64,000 nucleotides of DNA from Erwinia persicina NBRC 102418 (GTDB lineage: Bacteria; Pseudomonadota; Gammaproteobacteria; Enterobacterales; Enterobacteriaceae): the NCBI RefSeq assembly GCF_001571305.1, contig NZ_BCTN01000021.1, positions 1 to 64,000 on the forward strand, written 5' to 3'. The position numbers and the translations under genes are program-made. Shown here one piece after another: positions 1 through 9,368 of this stretch. Each line of letters begins with the position of its first letter. Position 1 is the stretch's first letter. The notes under the pieces were generated by a model. It was not told the DNA's origin. It was given only the letters and a program-made list of their open reading frames with translations, and did not search any database.

Positions 1-3000
1 GCCGCTGTGCGTGGCCTTAAAATCGGCCTGGTTGTGGATGTCGCTCCAGCCCAGCGTGCCGGTATCGAGGCGGTTCCTGTCGCTCTCCGCCGTGCTGGCT
101 ATCACCGCGCCGTCGAGCTGGGTGTGCTCTTTGACGGTGACGTCATAGCCGCCTTTGCCCGCAAACAGCCCGGTCTGCTCTTTAACGCTGTCGAAGTTGC
201 TGTGCAGCTTGTCCCGGCTGGCGCTGACGCTGGCGGAACCGGTCATCGAACCGAAGGTGAAGCTGCCGCCCGCGCTGACGTTCTGCTGCTTCGCATCATA
301 GCGGTCGCTGTCCCGTTCGCTTGCCAGCGTCAGGTTGCGCCCTGCGTCAACGGTGATTTTTTCCCCACTGGCCTGCGCCCCTTGCAGAGTGGTGTCGCGG
401 CCGCTGGTCAGGCTGAGATGGCTGCCCGCATCGAGCGTGGTTTCGCTATGGGTCAGGCCGTTGCCGTTCTCATGCCCTTTACCGGCGTTTACCCCGGCAG
501 AGACGCTGATGCCGTAGCCGCCAGTGCCGGCGCCGATACCCACGCCGACGTTGCCGCCTTTACTGCTGTTAGTGCCTGTTGTGGATTCGCTATTCTGCGC
601 GGAGTGCAGGGTAATATCCCGCGCCGCATCAAGCGTCAGGTCTTTGCCCGCCTTAAGCTGACTGCCGGATATCGCGATATCGCCGCTTTGCGCGGCGTTA
701 TTCTTACCGGTTGCCGTTATCGACAGGTTTTGCCCGGCGCTGAGCGTGCTGCCCTGCGACTGGTGGCTGTCGGTGCGGGTTTCGCTCTTCGACGACTGGC
801 TGCCCCAGGAGGCAGTGACGCCAACGGTGTTGGTGGCTCCCTGCGCGGCACCTTTATCACCCGACTGCAGGCCGGCTGCAGCATTCTTCGCGTCCGCCGC
901 CCCGGTCAGGGCGTCGTCACGCGCCCAGGCCTGTGCAGCCTGCACGCCGGACAGCGCCGCTTTGGTGTTTTGCAGCGCGTTCAGGCGTCCGTCGCCTTCC
1001 TTTCTCGCCTGCTGCGCAGTGCTGACGGCGGCGTTGAGCGCGCTGCCCACGCTGCCCGACAGCGCCACGCTCAGCCCGCTCTGCTTCTGCTCGAAGGTTT
1101 CCTTGCGGGTGCGCTGGTCGTAGCCCGGGTCGATAGCCACGCTGTCGCCAGTAAGGTTCAGGTCCCTGGTCGCCACCAGGTCGGCACCGCCGATGTGCAA
1201 CTGGTTGCCTGCGGTGATACTGACATTGCCCTGGCTGCTGCCGATGGTGCTGACACTCTGGCTCTGGGTCGTACCTTTTTCGTCGACTTCGTGCTTGCTC
1301 GACTGCTTACCAACCGTAAAGCCGATGCCCCCGGAGCTCATCAGTCCGCTCTTTTTCTTCTCTTCCAGCTGGTAGTGCGTGTCGGTCTCGGTGGCCGCAC
1401 CGATATCAACGTTATGTCCGGCCTGCAGGTTGACGTCACGGTCGGCGGCAATCGCCGACCCGGTGACCGACAAGTCATTGCCGGCGCTGACGCTGACGCT
1501 CTCCCCGCTGAGCAGGGTACCTTTCTCACGCGTGGTGGCATCATGCGCCACGCTGTGGCTGCTCCTTTTTTTCAGGAAGCCCTTTTTCTGAGATCGTTCC
1601 TCACTGAAGGTTGACTCGCGTTCGGTGGCGGTATTGAGGGTTACATCCTTTTTCGCCTGCAGCGTGATGGCCCCCTGTTCGCTGTGCAGGGCGCTTGCCG
1701 TGGCGGTAATGCTGCCGTCCTGCGCCACCACCGTGACGCCGTCGCGCCCGCTGAGGGTACTGCCCACCACATTTTCACGCAGGGTTTCTTCGGCGCGCTG
1801 ACCTTTGGTTTTCCGGCCGCGACTCTCCTCGCTGGAGACGCGATGTTCGCTGTCGGTGGTGTGATTAAGGGTCACATCCTTTTTCGCCTGCAGGGCGATG
1901 GCGCCCTGTTCGCTGTGCAGGGCGCTGCCGGTGACCGTTACGTCGCCCCCACGCCCGATAACCGTGACCCCTTGCTGACCGCTGAAGGTACTGCCGCTGC
2001 TGGTCTCGCGTGTGGTTTGCTCGATGCGATGACTGTTGGTCTTGCCCTCGCGTTTGTTTTCACGGTCCTGATCCTGCGTGTGGGTCCGTGCGTCCTGAAT
2101 AGTCACGTCCTGCGCGCTGATGCCGATGCGGCCCTCTTTACTGTCAACCTGCGCGCCTTCGGCCAGCAGCTGGTTGCCCGCTACCAGGGTCACGTCCCGA
2201 TCGCCTCCGAGGCTACTGAGCGTCAGCCGCTCTTCCTCGCGGCTGTTGCTGACTGACGAAGTCCGGCTGTTGGCGTCCAGGTGCGTGGTGTTGGTGGTCT
2301 TATCGGCAAGGAGATTGATATTGCCGCCGGCCTGTACGCCCAACTGGCCGCCTGCCTGAACCTGGCTGCCCGTCAGCGTCACGTCACGCCCGGCATTGAG
2401 CGTGAGATTGCCGCCGGCGTTAAGCTCACTCCCCAGCGCCTGCTGCCATTCGCCGCTAACCTGCGCCATCCGGGATCCGGCTGCCTCAGTTCCGCCGCGG
2501 GTGCGGTTGCCCATCGAGCCGGAGATAACCCCAAGGTCAGCCGTGTGGCTGCTTCTGGCGGTGGTAATGGTCAGATTGTTGCGCGCGCTCAGGCTGAGGG
2601 TGTCAGCCGCAGTCAGCTTCGCGCCCGCAAGCCGAATATCAGTGCCGCGCAGGCTGATATCATCGGCACTCATCGTCGCCTGGCGCAGCGCGTCCTGCAG
2701 GTTGGTACTCATCGACAGGGTGTCGGCCTGCACGTCAACAGTGCCGGCCTTGATGTCGCCACCCTGGTGCAGGAACTGCCCGGCGTAGACCGTCAGGGCT
2801 TTGTCGGCAAACAGGTTGCCGGCATTGGTGATGCTGCCGGCCGAGAGCTGCAGATTGCCGCCGCCAATCACCGCCCCATCCCCGGTCAGGCGCAGCGTGC
2901 TCTGTGCCAGGTAGACCTTCGGTACCCACACCGTTTGCGGACCGTCGGCCGTTTGTACCGTCTCGCTGACCAGCCAGACGATGTCCTGCTGCAGCGCGGC

Positions 3001-6000
3001 GATCTGTTCCGGCGTCAGGGCCACGCCGGGCACCAGATGGAAGTCCTGCGCGACCTGGCTACCGTTGCTCATCAGCTGCTGGTACTGCGCCATCGCATCT
3101 TCCCCCCTGACGGACGGTTTACCGGTGAGTGCCAGCACCTGCTCACGCACCAGGCGCTGCTCGTAAAAACCGTCGCCCAGGCGCTTGTGTGCCTGCGCCG
3201 GGTCATAACCCACCCGGTCGAGCAGGTAATCGCTGCTAATAAACTTATCGCGGCGGGTAAAGCGTTCGTCGGTGACCACCAGGAACGGGCTGGCGGGCGC
3301 CGTATGCTGGGCAAAAAGGCCATTATTGGGAATGGCGGTCGCTACATTACCCAGATGCTGTAACTGCGTTAGCGCCAGCTCGGCCGGCAGCAACGGGCGC
3401 CCCAGCGGCGAAGACGTTGTGGCGCCCGGCCTGGTCATTTGCTCGCCCGGTGCAAGCGCGGTGTCGCCACCCAGAGGAGCAGCACCTTCAACCTTAAAGG
3501 CCAGCGGGTTGCGCTCCAGTTCGGCACGTTCGGCGTCCACGGCGTTTAATGCCGACTCGAGCCGGCTGATTTGCGCCTGGTTTACCGTCGTGTTGGTAAT
3601 GCTGGCGCCGTTGATGGTAACCGTGCCGTTGCCGGTAATAATGCCGTCAACGGTGGTCAGCGCCGTGGTTTCGTCGCGGTTGAACGTCGGATACCAGTGA
3701 TGGGTGTCCTTGTCGTAATGGTCGACAATGACGGCCTGCCGCCGTTCATTGACCGAGTAACCGCGATTGTCCACGCTGCCACCGCCATCCTGCGTCAGGT
3801 TGCCGTTGGCGGTGATGACGCTGGCGTCATTGAGCAACTGCCCGGTAATGCGCAGCAGCAGATTGCCGCCCGCCAGAATGCGCGCGCCGATGCCTTCGGA
3901 GACCAGCCTGTCGCGCGTCACCGTGCCGCTCTCGCTACGTTCGCGGAAATTGTTGTAATCGGTGACGAACGGTGCGCTGTCGATATCAATGTGCTTTTCG
4001 GGGTCCCAGGTCAGCACCTGCGTCCAGTCGTGCTCCCAGTGAAAGCCGTTTTGATAGGGCGTCGGGATGGTCGCCAGCTGATTTCCCCCACGCGTTTCAT
4101 AGAACGTCATGGCGTAGCTGCCGTCGTTATTCGGCTTAAGCGCCAGGTAGTTGACCCACAGGTCGGTCAGCTGGCCTTTGTTGTCTTTTACGCGCACCTG
4201 CGCGCGCTTGCCCGCCGCATCAATGGCCAGCAGGGTGCCGTAGCGGTTGCTCTGCGCCGCCGCGTCATCCTGGAAGGTCAGCTGCTGGGTGGTCGGCGCC
4301 ATGGTGCTTTTATCGGGGTTGACCGCCGAACCATAGGTGCGCCAGTAGTAGTTGTAGCGATGCCACTTGTAGTCGCTCTTTTCTGCATCGCGCTCTATCT
4401 CCAGCCCTTCGCGCAGATTGTCCAGCCGGCGGGCCTCGACAGTAACGTTGCCGTCCGCTTCGATAAAGCTCGCCCGGTTCTCAATCAGGCCATCGCTGTG
4501 AAGCGACAGGCTGTCGCCGCTGTAGAGCAGGGCGCCATCCCGGTTGCTCAGGCGCTCACCGGCCCGCAACGTCAGGCTGTGGGCCGCCGCGATCACCGCA
4601 GGCTGACCGTGGTTATCGAGAGCACGCGCACGCACGCTAATGTCGTCGCCCATCAGCGCTGCGGCGTTGTCCAGGGTACCGACGTCCATCGTCATGGTGT
4701 CCGCTTCGATGCGTCCGGTGTTTTTCAGGGTCCCGGCCGTCAGCTGTAGCGTTTTGCCCACCAGGGCCGCCGGATTGGTGATGCTGCCCGCATTGAGGAT
4801 AAGTTCGCCCGGTAGCAACCAATCCGCCAGGTTGGTAAAGGCACCGCTCAGGGAGAACGTCACCGTGCCGTTGCTGCTGACGGTTTCGCCTGCGGTGCGG
4901 GTGTAATCCTGCTGCGCGCTCAGCGTGAGCGACTGCAGACCGAGCAGGGTGCCCCGCTGATTTTCCAGGGTGCGCGTATGCACGGTCAGGTCACCGGCAC
5001 TCTCTACCCGTCCGCCCTGATTGAGCAGGGCGAGCGGTGAGTCGGTCGGCGACAGTCCGGCATTAATGGCGATATGACCGTTGGCAAGGAGTCGTCCCTG
5101 GCGGTTATCCAGTGTGGCGACATCCGTGAAGGTGAGGGTGCCCGCACTTTGCAGCCGTCCCGCCGCATTGTCGATGTCGCGCGCGCGGATGCCGGTGTGC
5201 GTGGTGCCCAGGATCAGGCCGCCGTCGCGGTTGTTCAGGCTGTCAGCTTGCAGGTCAAGCGACGCCTGGCTGCTGAGCGTCCCCTGAGCGCTGTTGTCCA
5301 GCGCGTCCGCCTTGAGCCTCAGCGCCTGCATTGCGACGAGCTGGCCGCCCTGGTTATTCACCCGCGTTGCGTTAAGCGTCAGCGATGCAGCGCTGTGAAC
5401 CTTGCCCTGCTGGTTGTCAAGCCGGTCGATGTGATAGGTGCCTGCACCCTGACTGATAAGCGTGCCGCCGGCGTTGTCCAGCTGTGCCGTCGCCAGGTCA
5501 ACGTCACCAAGGCTGCTGAACACACCCTGTCGGTTATTGATATTGCCCGCCGTTACCCGCTGGTCGCCGTTGCTGCGTACTGTACCGCCGGTATTATCAA
5601 ACAGGCTGAGGATGCGCAGCGTCAGCGCCTGCCCGGCGTCTGTCGTCCCACCGGCATTGTTCAGTGCCTTTGCGTCAAGCGACAGCGCGTCGCCGCTCTG
5701 CAGCCTGCCGCCGCGGTTATCCAGTTCGCCGTTCAGGTTCAGGCGCAGCAGCTTCTGACTGTACAGCTCACCGTTTTGGGTGTTGTTAAGGCTCAGGGCA
5801 GCAATGTTCAGTGCCTCTCCCGCCAGCCACTGGCCGCCCGCATTGTTGATTGCCCCGGCGGAGGCATCCGCAGTCGGGCCCTGTACGGCAAGCAGCCCCT
5901 GTGCGGAAACTTTGCCGCCGTGGTTATCGATATCCTGCGCAACGTGCAGCACCAGGTCCGCCGCAGACTGCAGGATACCTTCGGTATTGCCCAGCCGGTT

Positions 6001-9000
6001 CGCTGAAAGCTGCGCATCCTGCTGGCTTTGCACGCTGCCCCGTGCGTTGTCAAAGCTGCCGCTGACGGCGTGCCAGCTGCCCTGGCTGCCCATCCAGCCG
6101 CTGGCATTGACAATGTCCTGCGCGTCGAGCTTTTGCGACAGCTGACTGAAAATACGTCCCTGGCCATTATCCAGCTTCCCGCTGAACTGCATGTCCAGGC
6201 TGTCCAGCGCGTTGACAGTCCCCAGAGCATTCAACAGGTTTGCAGCGCGTACCCACGTGCTGCCGCTGCCGGTCAACGTGCCGCCCTGGTTGTTCCATTC
6301 CCCGGCGAGGCTGAGTGCCAGTGCGTTCTGGCTGTAAACCCGCCCAGACTGACGGTTGGTCAGTCGTCCGCCCTGCAGAGCCAGGGTGCCGCCGCTCTGC
6401 AGCGAACCACCATCATTGTCAAACAGGCTGAGCGCGCCTGCGTTAACCGTGACTGCCTGCTGCGCGCTCAGTTTGCCCGCGCGGTTAAGGATATCGCCTG
6501 TACTGTTAAGGCTCAGGTCGCCACCGGACTGCAGCCTGCCGCTGGTATTGTCGAGCGACTGCGCACTGGCGTTGACCTGATGGCCGCCCTGGGCGGTACC
6601 GCCACGGTTATCCCAGTCGCCCCCGACGTTTAGCGAGAGGCCATCACCGGCCTCAAGCCAGCCGCCGGCATTATTCAGCCCCTGCTGCGACGTCAGGGTG
6701 ACGTCGTTTTGGGCAATGACCTTACCCAGGGCATTATCCAGACTGCCGGTCGTCAGCGTCAGCGACTGACCGCTGATTTCACCCTTTCCATTCGCGAGCA
6801 ACCCCGCCGCGGTGAGGGTGAGCTGCTCACCACCCAGCAGCTTGCCGTCATCGTTGTGCACGTCCCGAGCCGTTACGGTAGCCTGCCCGATTGCGGTGAG
6901 CGTGCCGCCACGGTTGTTCAGGTCGCCGTCGGTGTGAGCCGCCAGCGTTTTACCTGCGCCAATGAGTCCCTGGTCGTTGTCCAGCCCCTGATGGGCATTC
7001 AGGTCCAGCGTCTGTTGGCCAATCACCTTACCCTGTGTGTTATCGAGGCTGTCAGCGCTCACCGTCAGCACCGTGCCGCTGATTTCGCCTCCGCGGTTGG
7101 AGGTGCGCCCTGCAGCATTAAGGATCAGCTGCTGGCCTGACAGCAGTTTCCCGTCGTCGTTGTTGACGGCGTTCGCTACCGCCTTCAGTGACGTTTCGCC
7201 CTGCGCCGTGCCGCTCCGGTTGTCCCAGTCGCGGGTGTGAATGTCCAGCTCTTTACCCGCCCCGATGAGGCCACGCTGGTTATCCAGGCTGTCTGCGGTC
7301 AGACCAAGGTCGCCCTGACTGATAACCTGCCCCTGGGTATTATCCAGATGCCCGGCCTTCAGAGTGAGCTGGCCGCCGCTCAGGGTGCCGGACTGGTTGC
7401 TGACGTCACCGCCCGCGCTGAGCGTCAGGGCGTTACCGGCCAGCAGGTTACCACCCGCGTTATTGGCCGCGCCGGAGCTATGCACCACCAGCGCTGCCTG
7501 GGTTTTTACCGTGCCGTTCTGATTGTCCAGACTACCAGCGTCAAGCCGCAGATCGCCGTTGCTACCCAGCTCGCCGCCCGCATTGTCGAGCTGGCCACTG
7601 ACTCGCCACTGCTGTGCCGCGTTATCGAGTGCCAGCAGGCTGCCGCGCTGGTTGGTCAGCGCTGCAGCACTGAAGCTGAGCTGGCGGCTTTCTATGGTGC
7701 CGTCACTGTTGTCCAGCCGTCCCGTCAGCGCGAAGCGACTTTCACCACTTCCCGTCTGGGACCAGGTGGCCTGCTGATTGAACAGGTTATTTGCAGCGAC
7801 GTCCCAGCGGCCCGCTTTCACCCTGGCCTGCCGCGCATCAATATCAGCGGCGGTGTTGATGACAAGCTGTTTGCTGTCTATCGCTGCATATCGCAGCGCC
7901 GCGCCGCCTTCCCGCGCGTTTAGCCGGGCACGGCTGGCCGCGACGTTCGCGCCGCTGATGTCGACCCGGCGTCCGCTCACATCAACATCTTTTTTGCTGA
8001 GCAGGCTGCCGCTGGCGCGAATATCGCCCTGGCTTTCCAGGCGCAGGCTGGCCTCGCGGTTAATCTGGCTGTTAGCATCGCTGCCCGCCAGAAGGTGCCC
8101 GCTGCTCTCTATACCGCGAATGGCGTTGAGCTGCACATCACCCGCCGCCGCGAGGGTGCCTGTCTGCGTCAGCTTACCCTCGCGGCTCTGCACGTAAAGT
8201 TGACCACCACTGTGTAATTTACCCTGATAGTCAACAGCGTCTCTGGCCGCCAGGCGGATATCGCCTCCCGCCTGGGTCACTGCGTCCTGGCTCCCGGACT
8301 GCCAGGTGAGCTTCCCTTCGCTGCTGACGGTCAGCGTTTTAGCCGCCTGGATATGCCCCCCCTGATTGCGCACCCCGACGCCAGCCTCTGTGCCGATCAT
8401 GCGGATCTGGCCGCTGTACATGCCGCCCATCTGGCCCATATCAATCGCCAGCTCAGGGGCTTTACCGTCGGTGGCCAGCGCCGTCACCGTTTTACCATCG
8501 GCACTGATGCGATTGCGTCCTGCGACCACGTTGAGACCCTGCCGGGCCCAGACGCCCGCGTTGATATCAACCGCACGCGCCAGCACATCAACATACTCAG
8601 TATCATGCCGCGCGTCGCCGTTCAGGCCGCCGCCTTCAATACGCACGGTGCCGCGCTCGACCTGATAACCGGCGAGGCTGCCATCCGCATTCAACTGGGG
8701 CTTACCCGTGGTCAGCGTCATCCGTCCGGCATTAATAGTGCCGCAGCCGTTGCAGACGATCCCCGCCGGGTTAGCCACAATGACCTGTGCCCGCCCACCC
8801 GCAACTTCAAGAAACCCGCGCAGCTCGCTGGGGTTGTTGCTGTTGACTTCATTGAGAATGACGCGGGCCGGGGCCGATTTGGGATTGAGATTCGGGTTAC
8901 CCTGGATCATCCCTGCCAGCTGCGTGGAGGTCATTGAGGCGGAGTTATTGAGGATGGCCCCCTTCTTATCGACGTCGAACTGGCGGTACTGGTTATGGGA

Positions 9001-9300
9001 GACCCCGGCCTGGTTGGGGGCGGTAATATTCACCTGCGGCAGGCCGTTCTGGGTCGCGATCACCTGCGGGCGCTGCGCCCCCGCCTGTCCGTCGGCAACA
9101 ATCCCTCCGGCTGTCGCCGTGCCGGCACAGAGTGTCAGACCCAGCATCCATATCACCCTGCGCACCGTTACCCACAGGCGAGGCGCTCCGGTGGCACGGG
9201 TTTGTCCGGGTTCGCTGCTGCAGCTACGGGCCAGTTCCGAAACCACCCGCAGCTCCCCGTGAGTGCGGCTGAAAATAAGACGATAGCAATGCTTGTTCAT
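1..9300 (-). CDS. cdiA: CdiA-like giant exoprotein, 3' end outside window (partial)
   Basis: TpsA/contact-dependent inhibition exoprotein, secreted by the CdiB partner encoded just upstream. The frame is open from an ATG at 9300 to the window edge (about 3,100 codons; I read the in-frame triplets over most of the span and met no stop). The start MNKHCYRLIFSRTHGEL is an extended signal peptide region, with a hydrophobic core ending near residue 65 (ATAGG). A TPS/haemagglutination domain follows (residues ~66-330, motifs GNPNLNP and NPAGIVCNGC). Residues ~430-1,620 are ~20-residue FHA-1 beta-helix repeats. Residues ~1,620-2,130 are non-repetitive and Tyr/Trp-rich with the typical CdiA segment KRLGDGFYEQRLVREQV. 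After that come FHA-2-type repeats. The pretoxin motif, toxin and immunity gene would lie beyond position 1, so the effector is unknown. It could be a plain adhesin/haemagglutinin instead of a CDI toxin carrier. Confidence 0.9.
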   Translation of the reverse strand, partial: MNKHCYRLIFSRTHGELRVVSELARSCSSEPGQTRATGAPRLWVTVRRVIWMLGLTLCAGTATAGGIVADGQAGAQRPQVIATQNGLPQVNITAPNQAGVSHNQYRQFDVDKKGAILNNSASMTSTQLAGMIQGNPNLNPKSAPARVILNEVNSNNPSELRGFLEVAGGRAQVIVANPAGIVCNGCGTINAGRMTLTTGKPQLNADGSLAGYQVERGTVRIEGGGLNGDARHDTEYVDVLARAVDINAGVWARQGLNVVAGRNRISADGKTVTALATDGKAPELAIDMGQMGGMYSGQIRMIGTEAGVGVRNQGGHIQAAKTLTVSSEGKLTWQSGSQDAVTQAGGDIRLAARDAVDYQGKLHSGGQLYVQSREGKLTQTGTLAAAGDVQLNAIRGIESSGHLLAGSDANSQINREASLRLESQGDIRASGSLLSKKDVDVSGRRVDISGANVAASRARLNAREGGAALRYAAIDSKQLVINTAADIDARQARVKAGRWDVAANNLFNQQATWSQTGSGESRFALTGRLDNSDGTIESRQLSFSAAALTNQRGSLLALDNAAQQWRVSGQLDNAGGELGSNGDLRLDAGSLDNQNGTVKTQAALVVHSSGAANNAGGNLLAGNALTLSAGGDVSNQSGTLSGGQLTLKAGHLDNTQGQVISQGDLGLTADSLDNQRGLIGAGKELDIHTRDWDNRSGTAQGETSLKAVANAVNNDDGKLLSGQQLILNAAGRTSNRGGEISGTVLTVSADSLDNTQGKVIGQQTLDLNAHQGLDNDQGLIGAGKTLAAHTDGDLNNRGGTLTAIGQATVTARDVHNDDGKLLGGEQLTLTAAGLLANGKGEISGQSLTLTTGSLDNALGKVIAQNDVTLTSQQGLNNAGGWLEAGDGLSLNVGGDWDNRGGTAQGGHQVNASAQSLDNTSGRLQSGGDLSLNSTGDILNRAGKLSAQQAVTVNAGALSLFDNDGGSLQSGGTLALQGGRLTNRQSGRVYSQNALALSLAGEWNNQGGTLTGSGSTWVRAANLLNALGTVNALDSLDMQFSGKLDNGQGRIFSQLSQKLDAQDIVNASGWMGSQGSWHAVSGSFDNARGSVQSQQDAQLSANRLGNTEGILQSAADLVLHVAQDIDNHGGKVSAQGLLAVQGPTADASAGAINNAGGQWLAGEALNIAALSLNNTQNGELYSQKLLRLNLNGELDNRGGRLQSGDALSLDAKALNNAGGTTDAGQALTLRILSLFDNTGGTVRSNGDQRVTAGNINNRQGVFSSLGDVDLATAQLDNAGGTLISQGAGTYHIDRLDNQQGKVHSAASLTLNATRVNNQGGQLVAMQALRLKADALDNSAQGTLSSQASLDLQADSLNNRDGGLILGTTHTGIRARDIDNAAGRLQSAGTLTFTDVATLDNRQGRLLANGHIAINAGLSPTDSPLALLNQGGRVESAGDLTVHTRTLENQRGTLLGLQSLTLSAQQDYTRTAGETVSSNGTVTFSLSGAFTNLADWLLPGELILNAGSITNPAALVGKTLQLTAGTLKNTGRIEADTMTMDVGTLDNAAALMGDDISVRARALDNHGQPAVIAAAHSLTLRAGERLSNRDGALLYSGDSLSLHSDGLIENRASFIEADGNVTVEARRLDNLREGLEIERDAEKSDYKWHRYNYYWRTYGSAVNPDKSTMAPTTQQLTFQDDAAAQSNRYGTLLAIDAAGKRAQVRVKDNKGQLTDLWVNYLALKPNNDGSYAMTFYETRGGNQLATIPTPYQNGFHWEHDWTQVLTWDPEKHIDIDSAPFVTDYNNFRERSESGTVTRDRLVSEGIGARILAGGNLLLRITGQLLNDASVITANGNLTQDGGGSVDNRGYSVNERRQAVIVDHYDKDTHHWYPTFNRDETTALTTVDGIITGNGTVTINGASITNTTVNQAQISRLESALNAVDAERAELERNPLAFKVEGAAPLGGDTALAPGEQMTRPGATTSSPLGRPLLPAELALTQLQHLGNVATAIPNNGLFAQHTAPASPFLVVTDERFTRRDKFISSDYLLDRVGYDPAQAHKRLGDGFYEQRLVREQVLALTGKPSVRGEDAMAQYQQLMSNGSQVAQDFHLVPGVALTPEQIAALQQDIVWLVSETVQTADGPQTVWVPKVYLAQSTLRLTGDGAVIGGGNLQLSAGSITNAGNLFADKALTVYAGQFLHQGGDIKAGTVDVQADTLSMSTNLQDALRQATMSADDISLRGTDIRLAGAKLTAADTLSLSARNNLTITTARSSHTADLGVISGSMGNRTRGGTEAAGSRMAQVSGEWQQALGSELNAGGNLTLNAGRDVTLTGSQVQAGGQLGVQAGGNINLLADKTTNTTHLDANSRTSSVSNSREEERLTLSSLGGDRDVTLVAGNQLLAEGAQVDSKEGRIGISAQDVTIQDARTHTQDQDRENKREGKTNSHRIEQTTRETSSGSTFSGQQGVTVIGRGGDVTVTGSALHSEQGAIALQAKKDVTLNHTTDSEHRVSSEESRGRKTKGQRAEETLRENVVGSTLSGRDGVTVVAQDGSITATASALHSEQGAITLQAKKDVTLNTATERESTFSEERSQKKGFLKKRSSHSVAHDATTREKGTLLSGESVSVSAGNDLSVTGSAIAADRDVNLQAGHNVDIGAATETDTHYQLEEKKKSGLMSSGGIGFTVGKQSSKHEVDEKGTTQSQSVSTIGSSQGNVSITAGNQLHIGGADLVATRDLNLTGDSVAIDPGYDQRTRKETFEQKQSGLSVALSGSVGSALNAAVSTAQQARKEGDGRLNALQNTKAALSGVQAAQAWARDDALTGAADAKNAAAGLQSGDKGAAQGATNTVGVTASWGSQSSKSETRTDSHQSQGSTLSAGQNLSITATGKNNAAQSGDIAISGSQLKAGKDLTLDAARDITLHSAQNSESTTGTNSSKGGNVGVGIGAGTGGYGISVSAGVNAGKGHENGNGLTHSETTLDAGSHLSLTSGRDTTLQGAQASGEKITVDAGRNLTLASERDSDRYDAKQQNVSAGGSFTFGSMTGSASVSASRDKLHSNFDSVKEQTGLFAGKGGYDVTVKEHTQLDGAVIASTAESDRNRLDTGTLGWSDIHNQADFKATHSG

Positions 9301-9368
9301 GGGTTCGTCCTTGAAGGCGTAAGATCCGTTCAGTGAAGTATGCGGCTGTCGCTCAGGCGGCCGGCCGG

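Noticed and set aside
7-9336. A chain of long plus-strand reading frames across the first 9.3 kb
   Set aside because: All are in the frame exactly antisense to the continuous cdiA reading frame; they reflect the GC-rich repeat codons and have no signal, SD or family.
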